A DNA stretch of 48,094 nucleotides from Atopobiaceae bacterium (GCA_022482785.1 JAKVON010000015.1:1-48094), one strand, 5' to 3'; shown: positions 16,490 to 25,187, numbered from the stretch's first letter. The notes: generated by a model from the sequence alone, not told the origin. Numbers and translations are program-made.

Positions 16490-18191
16490 CGAACGCCACG
16501 CCAAGAGCGCGAACGAACTCGAGGGACCCGTGACCGAGGTGCCCGTGGAGCTTCCCGAGCGCCATGTCCTCGTGCGCTGCCCGGGATGTCGTCGCGCCGT
16601 CGACGCGGCAGAGCTCTCCTCCGCGCTCGACGTGTGCCCTCGCTGCGGGACCCACCTGCGCATCGGGGCGCGTCGCCGCATCGAGGTCACAATCGACGAC
16701 GGCTCCTTCGAGGAGTGGGACGAGGGCCTCGAGGCCGTCGACCTGCTGGGGTTCCCCGACTATCCCGCCAAGCTCGAGGCCGCCCGCGAGAAGAGCGGCG
16801 AGCTCGACGGGGTGATCACGGGCCGCGCCTCCATCGGAGGGGAGGCCTGCGCCCTCTTCGTCATGAACGGCGACTTCATGATGGGCTCGATGGGCTCTGC
16901 CGTGGGCGAGCGGATCTGCCGCGCGTTCGAGCGGGCCACGGAGGAGGGCCTGCCCGTCGTGGGCTTCGCCGTCTCGGGCGGGGCGCGCATGCAGGAGGGA
17001 ACGACGTCGCTCATGCAGATGGCGAAGGTCTCGGCGGCGGTGCGGCGCCATGGCGAGGAGGGCCTGGCCTACCTCGTGGTGCTCACCGACCCCACCTCGG
17101 GCGGCGTCACGGCGAGCTTCGCCATGGAGGCCGACGTGTGCCTGGCCGAGCCGGGCGCCCTCGTCGCCTTCGCCGGCCCGCGCGTGGTGGAGCAGACCAC
17201 GCACCGCCGCCTCCCCGCGGGCTTCCAGAGCGCCGAGTTCCAGCTCTCCCACGGGTTCGTCGATGCCATCGTCGAGCGCTCCGAGCTGCCCGGAGCCATC
17301 TCCGGCCTGCTCGCGCTCCACGACCCGTCCGCCAGGGGCCCCGAGCATGCGGAGCGCCTGCCGCGCTGGCCCCTGCCGCTTCGTGACCAGGAGCCCCTCC
17401 GGCCCGACGCGTCTGCCTACGAGCGGGTCGAGCGCGTGCGCTCGAACCATCGCCCCACCATCCCCGCTCTCATCGACCAGGTCTTCGACGGCTTCTTCGA
17501 GCTGCACGGCGACCGTGGCTTCGGCGACGACCCCGCAATCGTGGCAGGGATCGCCTGGCTCGCCGGGCGTCCCGTCACCGTGATCGGCACCGACCGCGGC
17601 CGCAACACCAAGGAGCGCGTCGAGCGCAACTTCGGCTCGCCCAACCCCGAGGGCTATCGCAAGGCCCTGCGCCTCATGCGCCAGGCCGAGAAGTTCGGCC
17701 GTCCCGTCGTGTGCCTCGTCGACACCTCGGGCGCCTACTGCGGCATGGGGGCGGAGGAGCGCGGGCAGGGCGCTGCCATCGCCGACAGCATCGTGGCGAT
17801 GAGCGGCCTTTCCGTGCCCGAGGTCACGGTCATCTGCGGCGAGGGCGGCTCCGGCGGAGCCCTCGCGCTGGCCGTCGCCGACCGCGTGTGCATGCTCTCC
17901 GGCGCGGTCTACTCGGTGGTGAGTCCCGAGGGTTGCGCCTCGATCCTCTGGAGGAGCGCCAAGCGCGCCCCCGAGGCGGCCGAGGCCCTGCGCATCACGG
18001 CTCCCGAGCTCGAGCGCATGGGCCTCGTCGACGAGGTGATCGACGAGGCTGGCATGGGGACCTCGGCCTTCGCCGACGCGTTCGGCGCCCGTCTCGCCTC
18101 GATGATCGACGAGCTCTCGGGCCTCGATGCCAGCGAGCTGGTCTCGAGGCGCTACGACAAGTTCCGTTCCATGGGGAGGTTCTCCGAATGA
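16482..18191 (+). CDS. Acetyl-CoA carboxyltransferase, beta and alpha subunits fused (AccD-AccA)
   Basis: 569 residues from ATG 16482. Residues 1-290 are AccD-like: a zinc ribbon (CPGCRR...CPRCG, about 28-50) and the beta-carboxyltransferase fold (SGGARMQEGTTSLMQMAK). Residues about 310-569 are AccA-like (HGDRGFGDDPAIVAGIAWL, GEGGSGGALALAVADR, SPEGCASILWR). Together they transfer the carboxyl group from biotin to acetyl-CoA, making malonyl-CoA. In most bacteria these are two proteins forming an alpha2-beta2 complex; here they are one uninterrupted reading frame with a short linker. The TGA overlaps the degV start (ATGA). Confidence 0.93.
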   Translation: MTDERHAKSANELEGPVTEVPVELPERHVLVRCPGCRRAVDAAELSSALDVCPRCGTHLRIGARRRIEVTIDDGSFEEWDEGLEAVDLLGFPDYPAKLEAAREKSGELDGVITGRASIGGEACALFVMNGDFMMGSMGSAVGERICRAFERATEEGLPVVGFAVSGGARMQEGTTSLMQMAKVSAAVRRHGEEGLAYLVVLTDPTSGGVTASFAMEADVCLAEPGALVAFAGPRVVEQTTHRRLPAGFQSAEFQLSHGFVDAIVERSELPGAISGLLALHDPSARGPEHAERLPRWPLPLRDQEPLRPDASAYERVERVRSNHRPTIPALIDQVFDGFFELHGDRGFGDDPAIVAGIAWLAGRPVTVIGTDRGRNTKERVERNFGSPNPEGYRKALRLMRQAEKFGRPVVCLVDTSGAYCGMGAEERGQGAAIADSIVAMSGLSVPEVTVICGEGGSGGALALAVADRVCMLSGAVYSVVSPEGCASILWRSAKRAPEAAEALRITAPELERMGLVDEVIDEAGMGTSAFADAFGARLASMIDELSGLDASELVSRRYDKFRSMGRFSE

Positions 18192-19058
18192 GCGAGCGAC
18201 GCGCCCTTGCCATCGTCTGCGACTCGACGGCATCGATCACGCGCGAGGAGGCGCGCCGGCTCGGGGCGACGCTGGTTCCCCATGAGCTACATTGCCGACG
18301 GGATCCGCCGCGAGGAGACCTTCGTGGGGGAGAACGGCGACTACGACGCGCTGTTCCGCTCGGCGCGCATCCTGAGCACCGAGGCGGTCTGGCCGGCGGC
18401 CTTCGCCGAGGCCTTCCGGGGCCTCGCCGCCCAGGGTGCCGACGTCCTGTGCCTCACCATCTCCGCCCGCCTCTCGGGCACGTACCGCTCCGCGGAGGCG
18501 GCCGCCCGCGAGGTGACAGGCGAGCTCGGTGCCGGCGACGTCCCCCGCGTGATCGCGTTCGACACCTGGACCACGTCCGCGGGGATCGAGTTCCTCGTCC
18601 GACGGGCGCATCGCCTCGCGGCCGCAGGCGCGACGATGGAGGAGGTCGTCTACGAGCTCGACCGGGCGCGGTCTGCCCAGGGCATCGTGTTCACGGTGCC
18701 CGACCTCGAGGTGCTCCGCGGCAGCGGGCGTCTCGGCGCCGCCCGGCGCGCCGTCGCGGGCAAGCTCGACCGCTACCTCGTGATGGGGCTCCGCGAAGGG
18801 GGAATCGTCGACCTGGGCGTGGCCCACGGCACCCGGGGCATGGGCAGGCTCATGGTCGAGCAGGTGCCCGAGGGCACCCGAGACCTGGTGGTCACCCACT
18901 ACGGCAAGCGCGGCGTCGGCGCCCGCGACACCTTCGCCGAGGTGCGCCGCCGCTTCCCCAAGGCGGCCGTGCGCGTGAAGGACGGCGGCCCCGTCGTGTC
19001 CCGCCACCTGGGGCTTGGCTCGGTGAGCCTGGCCTGGGACGCGCCCTCCCAGGATTGA
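18188..19058 (+). CDS. DegV family fatty-acid-binding protein (one single-base shift)
   Basis: About 290 residues from ATG 18188, overlapping the accDA stop. DegV proteins bind one fatty acid, and characterised members are FakB subunits that present exogenous fatty acids to the kinase FakA. Seen here: the N-terminal IVCDSTASITREEARRLG, then CLTISARLSGTYRSAE, DTWTTSAGIEFLV and the C-terminal lobe. An extra C in TTCCCC (18278-18281) breaks the frame after residue 30; removal gives LVPMSYIADGIRREE. Its place at the end of the fatty acid operon supports a FakB-like role, but no fakA is in the window. Confidence 0.85.
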
Positions 19059-19072
19059 CCTACAGCTCCGCA

Positions 19073-19164
19073 CAGGATTTTTCAGGCTATGGTCCACAGC
19101 CTGTCGTTTCTCCCGGATTCGGGCCCTTTCGACCCAAAACCGTGCCACAGCCTGCATTTTCCTG
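19073..19164. repeat. Dispersed intergenic repeat, family A, copy 2
   Basis: About 92 bp matching 8034-8124. It starts 14 bases after the degV stop and keeps the GGTCCACAGCCTGTCGTTT, GATTCGGG and AAAACCGTGCCACAGCCTGC blocks. The first pairing arm has one change (CAGGCTATGG). The rest of the spacer to 19388 (about 220 bases) shows no gene I can support. Confidence 0.85.
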
Positions 19165-19388
19165 CATGGCCCGGGCAGCGTTGGAGACCGTCAACGTCAC
19201 CGAGTCGAAGCTCATGCTGAAAAGAAGCGAGGAGCCCGAGCGATCCAAGCTCTATCCTTCGGACGTGAGCATGCTGACGTCGCAATACCCCGTCGGCGTC
19301 GCGGAGAGTCGACGGAAGAGATGCGCTCATGTCGCTCATGCCTCCGAGCTGGGACGATATCGAATAATACATGGGAGGGAGTTCCGTC

Positions 19389-20122
19389 GTGGACGTCATG
19401 GGCATTTTCTGGCTCGTCTACTGCGAGGCGTTCGCCGTCGCGCTCTTCCTGGTCGCGAGGGCGTTCCACAAATACCTGGTCATGCCGCGCCTCTGCACCG
19501 CGAAGGCCACGGGGACGGTGACCGGCTACTCGCGCTTCGTCATGGGGGCGAGCGGGTATGCGCCCCCGCGCGTCCGCTATGAGGCGGGCGGAGTGGAGTA
19601 CGTCGTGCGTGGACCCCTGTATTCCAGCTATCGCACGGTGTCGCGCACCGCCCCGTGGCTCTCGAACAGGATGACAACGCCCATGGTGGGCAGCCACAAG
19701 ACCGATCAGGTGTTTCGCGCGCACTACGACGTCAACGGAGTGGTGGGCATCAAGGCGCCCGCTCTGGAGATGTTCCCCGTCGGGGCCGAGCTGGACGTCT
19801 TCTACGACCCCCTCAGGCCAAAGCTTGCCTATGTCGAGCGTTGTCCCAAGCTGCGCTGGGTGTTCGTGCTTTCGCTCTCCTTGGCCCTCGCCTGCGCCGT
19901 CACGGGAGCCGCCCTCTTCGCATGGATGCACGGCGCGTACCTCGCCAACACCTACTACGTCTCCCCGACTGGCGAGACGGTCCATATCGACCAGGACTTC
20001 TTCTCGAACGAGAAAATCCGGAAGGTGGACGAGGACTCGTTCGTCGTCGAGGACTACGGCATGGCCGAGGACTGCCTTGGCTCAACCTCGACGGCCAGGA
20101 CGTGGCGCGTTCCGTGCGTTAG
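19389..20122 (+). CDS. Membrane protein of DUF3592 type (one single-base shift)
   Basis: About 245 residues. Membrane segment one is near the N-terminus (GIFWLVYCEAFAVALFLVAR); a soluble domain follows (ATGTVTGYSRF, then PVGAELDVFYDPLRPKLAYV, the typical strand of this family), then a second membrane segment (VFVLSLSLALACAVTGAALF) and a short tail. Start GTG 19389 follows GGGAGGG; ATG 19371 and 19398 are alternatives. Near 20075-20078 one base is probably missing from a C run; restoring it gives a tail ending WLNLDGQDVARSVR and a stop at 20122. As it stands, the frame runs falsely into the next gene. Function unknown. Confidence 0.6.
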
Positions 20123-20210
20123 GCAACGTGGCGGTCTCGCACGCCCCGTCCTCCCTTTCGGCTATCCTTGGTGGGCCCGAACCAGACCAACCAGATGCGG
20201 CGGTGCCCCC

Positions 20211-21320
20211 GTGTTCAGAATCAATCATGCCATCCTGCACGTCTTCGACTTCACGAGCTGTGTGAACGTCTTCTCGCAGGCAGAGCTCGACCTCTCGTCC
20301 AAGTCCACCAAGAGCTTCGTCGCGAGCCATGCGCGCAAGGCGCAGGGAAACATCGCCAACCGCCATGGCCGCTTCGCGCCCGACAGCGCCTTCGCCGGCG
20401 AGATCGAGGCCTACTTCGCGGGGAAGCGCGACTTCGTGGGCCTCTCCACCGACATCGCGCACTTCCTGGCGGACGAGCTGGGCAAGGCCGACAAGCTCGA
20501 GTCGTCCGACCTGCTCGTGGTCGACTTCGAGGGGGACACCTCGGGGCGCGTGGGCGACGTCGTGGCGAGCGACATCGAGGCGGCCGCCGCGGCAGACGTC
20601 GCCTCCGAGGCCGAGGAGGCTGCCTACGAGGGCCGCGGCACGCGCTACCTGGCGCTGCTCCTGCTCGCCAGCCGCCAGGCGTTCATGCACGAGGTGGACG
20701 ACGACGGCCGCTCCGTCCACAACGAGATAGCGCGTCACTACGCCATCCTCCCCGGCCCGGCGCAGAAGGTCGCCAGCTACGCGCTCGTCGAGGAGGGCTC
20801 GCTCGACGTGTGGTTCTGCGACAAGGAGCGCACCATCGCCGGACAGAGGACCATGCTCATCCCCGAGGGCCTGCTGCAATGCTCGCAGGAACCCTCGGTG
20901 CGCGAGGTGATCGACACCGTGACCAGCGTCGTGGCAGACGTCGCCGAGCAGTATGGCGACTCGCCCACGGCAGGCGCGGTGGCCCTCTCCAAGGCCAAGG
21001 CCGCCATCGCCGAGACCGCGACCGACGACGACATGATCTCGACCGAGGTCGTGGCCGAGGAGGCCTTCGCCGACTCCGACGTCATGCGCGAGAAGTTCGA
21101 GGAGGCGATGGGCAAGGCCCAGGTGCCCGAGAAGGTGCGTGCCGAGCCCAAGGCAACCGAGCGCGCCGTCAGGAACCATCGCATCAAGACCGACACGGGC
21201 ATCGTGGTGACGTTTCCCTCCGAGTACTGCGACAATCCGGATTACATCGAGTTCACGAGCGAGCCCGACGGGCTCATCTCGATCTCGCTCAGGAACATCG
21301 GCAAGATAGAGAACGGATAG
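20211..21320 (+). CDS. Nucleoid-associated protein, NdpA/YejK-like (37-kDa family)
   Basis: About 369 residues if begun at GTG 20211. The N-terminus FRINHAILHVFDFTSCVNVF matches the Gram-positive branch of the 37-kDa nucleoid-associated family, followed by FVASHARKAQGNIANRHGRF and the mixed domain up to FPSEYCDNPDYIEF. E. coli YejK associates with the nucleoid; the function of Gram-positive members is little known. No good ribosome site precedes the start; the TATCCT at 20162-20167 could be a -10. A decayed copy of its 5' end lies at 24658-24765. An apparent fusion to the upstream membrane protein is an artefact of the base missing near 20075. Confidence 0.7.
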   Translation: MFRINHAILHVFDFTSCVNVFSQAELDLSSKSTKSFVASHARKAQGNIANRHGRFAPDSAFAGEIEAYFAGKRDFVGLSTDIAHFLADELGKADKLESSDLLVVDFEGDTSGRVGDVVASDIEAAAAADVASEAEEAAYEGRGTRYLALLLLASRQAFMHEVDDDGRSVHNEIARHYAILPGPAQKVASYALVEEGSLDVWFCDKERTIAGQRTMLIPEGLLQCSQEPSVREVIDTVTSVVADVAEQYGDSPTAGAVALSKAKAAIAETATDDDMISTEVVAEEAFADSDVMREKFEEAMGKAQVPEKVRAEPKATERAVRNHRIKTDTGIVVTFPSEYCDNPDYIEFTSEPDGLISISLRNIGKIENG

Positions 21321-21330
21321 GGGTGTCGGC

Positions 21331-23121
21331 ATGACAGACGCGAAGAGGCCCTCGACGACCCGGCGCACGCTCCACTACTTCTGGGAGGTAACCCGCTCGC
21401 AGCCGGGCATGTTCGTCCTCGCGGTGCTCTCCTCCGTTGGCTACGTGGTGTTCCTCACCTATCTCAACACCTGGCTCATGGGCCTCGTCGTCGACCGCGT
21501 CGCCGCGGGCGGCGTGACCGCAGACCAGGTGTTCGTCGTGTTCGGCCCCTACGTGCTCTGGCTCGTCGTGGTCAACGTCGTGGGGCAGCTCTGCTCCAAG
21601 CTGCAGGACTACTCCTGCTGGAAGCTCGAGATACAGGCTAACCACGACCTCGCCACCAATGCCTTCGACACCCTCTGCAACCAGTCGATGACGTTCCACG
21701 CCAACCGCTTCGGCGGCTCGCTCGTGAGCCAGACCAGCAAGTTCCTGAACTCCTACTCCAGCCTGATGGACACCTTCACCTACATGGTCCTGCCCACGGT
21801 GGCCTCGGTCGTGTTCACGATCGTGTCGCTGGCGTTCTCGGTGCCCCTCTACGTGGTCATCCTCTCGGTCTTCCTCGTGGTCTACTCGGTCGTGACCTAT
21901 CGCATGTACCGGCGGATCCTTCCCATCAATGCAGAGGCGGCGGGTGCCCAGAACGCGCTTTCCGGCGAGCTCTCGGACTCCGTCACCAACATCCTCTCGG
22001 TCAAGACCTACGGCCGCGAGGACTACGAGCAGGGACTCTTCGAGCGGGCCAACGAGCGCGTGGTCGAGACCGGCTCCAAGCGCATGCGCCAGTCGATCGT
22101 CACCGGGGCCACGACCAGCTCCCTCATCGTGGTGATCATGGCGGTGGCCGTGGTCTTCATCGTGGGCGGCAACGCCTGGTTCGGCGTCACGGCCGGGACC
22201 CTCGTGATGATGTTCCAGTACACCTACTCGCTCACCATGCGCTTCAACATGCTGAGCTCCACCATGCAGCGCCTGAACGCCGCCTTCGGCGATGCGGCCG
22301 ACATGACGCGCATCCTCGACGAGCCGCGCCTCGTGGCGGACGCCCCGGGCGCCAGGCCCCTCGAGGTGCGCGACGGCGCCATCGACTTCGAGCACCTCAA
22401 CTTCTGGTACTCGGACGCGGACGAGTCGAGCAAGGTGTTCGACGACTTCTCCCTGCACATTCCCGCAGGCCAGCACGTGGGCCTCGTGGGGCGCTCGGGC
22501 GCCGGCAAGACCACCCTCACCAAGCTGCTCCTGCGCCTCTCCGACATCCAGGAGGGAGAGATTCTCATCGATGGTCAGGACGTCTCGGCCTGCACCCAGC
22601 AGAGCCTCAGGCGCCAGATCGCCTACGTGCCGCAGGAGGCGCTGCTGTTCCACCGCTCGATACGCGAGAACATCGCCTATGGCAGGCCGGATGCGACGGA
22701 GGCCGACATCGTCCGCGCCGCGCGCGAGGCCAACGCCCTCGAGTTCATCGAGCAGCTCCCGCAGGGCTTCGACACGCTGGTGGGGGAGCGGGGCATCAAG
22801 CTCTCGGGCGGCCAGCGGCAGCGCGTCGCCATCGCCCGCGCGCTTCTGGCCGACTGCCCGGTGCTCCTGCTCGACGAGGCCACCTCGGCGCTCGACTCGG
22901 AGAGCGAGAGGCTCGTGCAGGACGCCCTCGTGAACCTCATGCGCGGCCGCACGTCGATCGTGGTGGCGCATCGCCTCTCGACCGTGGCCGCGCTCGACCG
23001 CATCGTGGTGCTCGACGGCGGGCATGTGGCCGAGGACGGCACGCATGCCGAGCTCCTCGCCGAGGGCGGGGAGTACGCGGGCCTGTGGGGCCGGCAGACG
23101 GGGGCGTTCCTCGAGGCATGA
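21331..23121 (+). CDS. ABC exporter, fused membrane and ATPase domains
   Basis: 596 residues. Six membrane helices (residues about 20-330) are followed by an ATPase domain with Walker A (VGRSGAGKTT, about 386), Q-loop YVPQEALLF, signature LSGGQRQRVAIARA (about 490), Walker B with LLLDEATSALD, and VVAHRLSTV. It acts as a dimer exporting lipid, peptide or drug; the substrate cannot be told. It starts 10 bases after the NdpA-like gene and is probably cotranscribed with it. No adjacent second half-transporter is present, so a homodimer is likely. Confidence 0.9.
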   Translation: MTDAKRPSTTRRTLHYFWEVTRSQPGMFVLAVLSSVGYVVFLTYLNTWLMGLVVDRVAAGGVTADQVFVVFGPYVLWLVVVNVVGQLCSKLQDYSCWKLEIQANHDLATNAFDTLCNQSMTFHANRFGGSLVSQTSKFLNSYSSLMDTFTYMVLPTVASVVFTIVSLAFSVPLYVVILSVFLVVYSVVTYRMYRRILPINAEAAGAQNALSGELSDSVTNILSVKTYGREDYEQGLFERANERVVETGSKRMRQSIVTGATTSSLIVVIMAVAVVFIVGGNAWFGVTAGTLVMMFQYTYSLTMRFNMLSSTMQRLNAAFGDAADMTRILDEPRLVADAPGARPLEVRDGAIDFEHLNFWYSDADESSKVFDDFSLHIPAGQHVGLVGRSGAGKTTLTKLLLRLSDIQEGEILIDGQDVSACTQQSLRRQIAYVPQEALLFHRSIRENIAYGRPDATEADIVRAAREANALEFIEQLPQGFDTLVGERGIKLSGGQRQRVAIARALLADCPVLLLDEATSALDSESERLVQDALVNLMRGRTSIVVAHRLSTVAALDRIVVLDGGHVAEDGTHAELLAEGGEYAGLWGRQTGAFLEA

Positions 23122-23213
23122 GGCGAGTTTGCTCGAATCGTGTTGCGAGCATCGATGACGTGGCGCTCGTCGTCGGTCGCGCACGAATGCGGGTGGCGTA
23201 ACGCAGCCGTAGC

Positions 23214-24510
23214 CTATCGAATGCAGAATGCGGCATAGAGCGGGATGCTCTTGATGCCGCCTGCAAGCCCGAAGTTCTTCGTCGAGGGCTTGAGCACGTA
23301 GGGGATATCATACTTCTCCGAGAAGGATCGCACGCTTCTCGCGCTGGTATTCCTGCCGGACTTGACCTCTATCGGCACGACCCGGCCGTTCTGGTCGGCA
23401 TAGACGAACTCGACCTCCGATTTGCTTGCCGTCCCCCAGTAATAAGCCTTGACCCCTGCTGCGACGAGCTGCTGCATCACGTAGTTCTCGGCGATTGCCC
23501 CGCGAAAGCGTGAGGCCTTGTCGGCCTGAGGCATGAGATCTGGCATCGTTGCTTGGTACAGTGACGCGAGGATGCCGGTGTCGAGAAGGTAAAGCTTGAA
23601 GTTTGCGTCCTCCACGAAGTTCTCGAGCGGTCTCACGGCGTCGGTGATATGCCGGCAGGGACTCACGAGGCCTGCGTCGATCAGCCATTCGATGCAAGGC
23701 GCGTATTCCGACCTGCGTGCGCCTGTTCTGATGACGGCATATTGGAACTTCGCGTTCTCTTTTGCCAGCTGCTGCGGGATGGAGCGCCATACGCCGGCGA
23801 CCTTAGCCGCGTCAAGGCCCTCCGTGTACTGCGCGATGTCGGCGAGGTAACCGGTCGCGATCAGGCTCTGGGCCCTGCGCACTTCGGCCATGTCCTGGTC
23901 CTGCACCCACGCGTCGAGAGGCTCCGGCATGCCGCCGACCAGCAGATAGCGGCGGTAGAGGTCAAGGGAGAGGTCATGAAGGGGAAATGCCTCTGCCGAG
24001 TCGTAGTGCTCGCGAATCATGTCGGCGAGGCCCTTGCGGTCGAGAGCCCAGAGGTACTCCTCGAAGTCGAGGGGGTGCATCTCGAACATGTCTACCTTGC
24101 CGACGGGGAAAAGCCCCTCCCTCTTCTGGATGGTCGTGCCGAGCAGGCTTCCGGCAGCCACCACATGGTATTCGGGTGCCTGCTCGCAGAAGTACTTGAG
24201 CGACGTGACCGCCCTGAGGGCATCGCTGGACCTCATCGAAGAAGACGAGTGTTCGCTCGGGGTCGATGCGAGTCTGAAAACGCTCCGTGAGAAGGCTCGT
24301 GAGACGTTTGGGATTGAGGTCACCCGCGAAGAGCCGTGAGAGGTCTGGACTTTCGGCGAAGTCGGCGTGAATAACGTTGTCGAAGGAATCCTTGCCGAAC
24401 GCGAGGACCGAATAGGTTTTTCCCACCTGTCTGGCCCCGAGAAGGATGAGTGGCTTTCGTCGGGATGATTCCTTCCAAGACTGGAGGTCTGCGGCGATCT
24501 TTCGCTTCAT
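23214..24510 (-). CDS. AAA family ATPase with DUF4143 and nuclease-like C-terminus (one single-base shift)
   Basis: About 431 residues on the minus strand, starting ATG 24510 with AAGGAGG upstream. Walker A is LLGARQVGKTYSV, Walker B is TLVFFDEVQRCP, and sensor 1 lies in YHVVAAGSLLG. The C-terminal DUF4143 part ends in a PD-(D/E)xK-like signature (SEVEFVYADQNGRVVPIEVK). Such ATPases are widespread in gut bacteria; their function is unproven. An extra G in the run at 24217-24220 breaks the frame; correcting it restores RCPQAVTSLKYFCEQAPEY. The lower GC around it (24530-24640) differs from its neighbours and suggests acquisition. Confidence 0.85.
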
Positions 24511-24547
24511 CAGCGCCTCCTTGTCTTGGCACCCTTATCCTGTAATG

Positions 24548-24600
24548 AGACTAATCGAAATTTCTGTCATTATCAACACTTTATTCCGGAATAAAGTGTT
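24548..24600 (-). promoter_or_regulatory. Promoter with 26-bp perfect palindrome ahead of the AAA ATPase
   Basis: On the minus strand TTGATA (24571-24576) and TAGTCT (24548-24553) are 17 bases apart. The palindrome AACACTTTATTCC/GGAATAAAGTGTT (24575-24600) has no spacer and overlaps the -35 by two bases. That is a classical operator position for a repressor or activator, which is not identified. TGTCATTATCA occurs twice nearby (about 24565 and 24623). Confidence 0.7.
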
Positions 24601-24657
24601 ATAAACCTCACAAATTTCCATGATTGTCATTATCATGGCCTCGGGACCATCGTGGCC

Positions 24658-24765
24658 TCGTGTTCAGAGTCAATCATGCCGTCCCGCACGGCCAAGGACT
24701 TCGTGGCGAGTCAGGTGGGCAAGCATGTCGGTCAAGCTGGTCAAATAGCTCCGAAGCATGCGGGG
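24658..24765 (+). pseudogene. Relic of an NdpA-like gene 5' end
   Basis: The 31 bases at 24661-24691 match the start of the NdpA-like gene (20211-20241) at 28 positions, encoding FRVNHAVPH versus FRINHAILH. After an apparent internal deletion of about 65 bases and a frame change, the text continues AKDFVASQVGKHVGQ, resembling TKSFVASHARKAQGN of the intact gene. A stop (TAG, 24746-24748) soon follows. I read this as a degraded duplicate lying between the ATPase and tmRNA. Part of it could instead be a conserved leader element. Confidence 0.5.
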
Positions 24766-24772
24766 AGCAGCA

Positions 24773-24810
24773 CAAAAGGCCCGCCCCGCGCAGCGCGCGA
24801 GGCAGGCCGA
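24773..24810 (-). terminator. Intrinsic terminator of tmRNA
   Basis: On the minus strand GGCCTGCC...CGCGCG pairs with CGCG...GGGCGGGCC and is followed by TTTTGTG, beginning 9 bases after the tmRNA 3' end. Confidence 0.8.
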
Positions 24811-24818
24811 AGCATGCA

Positions 24819-25187
24819 TGGTGGAGGCGCGGAGAATCGAACTCCGGTCCAAAGCAAGTCCCTGACAGGTATCTCCAGGCTCAGCCGCCGATTTGATGTC
24901 AGACGCCTTGCGCGCGGCGGCGCGCTCGCAACGTCCCAGCCGGTTCGAGCTTATCCAGCGGCATACCGACTACGTCCGCTGGAGCATCTCCCTGAAGTGA
25001 CGCCGCCCCAGGAGCAGGAGAAACCCCTGGTTTGACGCGCTGCTAACTAAAAGTTAAGCAGCGAGGGCATACTGCCCAGAGTAAGAATTGTCGTCAATTC
25101 AATTTGACGGTACCCCTGTTTAGCGTGGCGAGGAGACCACGACCTGCTGCCCATCTCAAACCCACCCTGTCGAAACCAGTCGCCCCC
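24819..25187 (-). ncRNA. ssrA: Transfer-messenger RNA (tmRNA)
   Basis: 369 nt. The 5' end GGGGGCGACUGGUUUCGACA pairs with the 3' end CGCGCCUCCACCA to form the tRNA-like acceptor stem, with CCA encoded, and a T-arm (GGAGUUCGAUUCUCC). The tag frame runs down from 25096 and reads DDNSYSGQYALAA followed by UAA (stop at 25055-25057); YALAA is the classical proteolysis tag. The stop is enclosed in the usual hairpin (GCUGCUUAAC/GUUAGCAGC). The resume codon is not certain. tmRNA rescues stalled ribosomes with SmpB (6466). A TACATC hexamer just upstream of 25187 may be the -10. Plus-strand frames here are not genes. Confidence 0.96.

Noticed and set aside
14675..16690. Long minus-strand frame opposite accC
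   Set aside because: Shadow of accC in GC-rich DNA; no ribosome site and no family motif.
19166..19388. Possible small protein after family A copy 2
   Set aside because: The frame is open, but it has no ribosome site, no recognisable features and no clear end before the next gene.
24652..25035. Plus-strand reading frame of 127 residues containing ENRTPVQSKS
   Set aside because: It is the complement of tmRNA; this peptide is a typical false call over ssrA.
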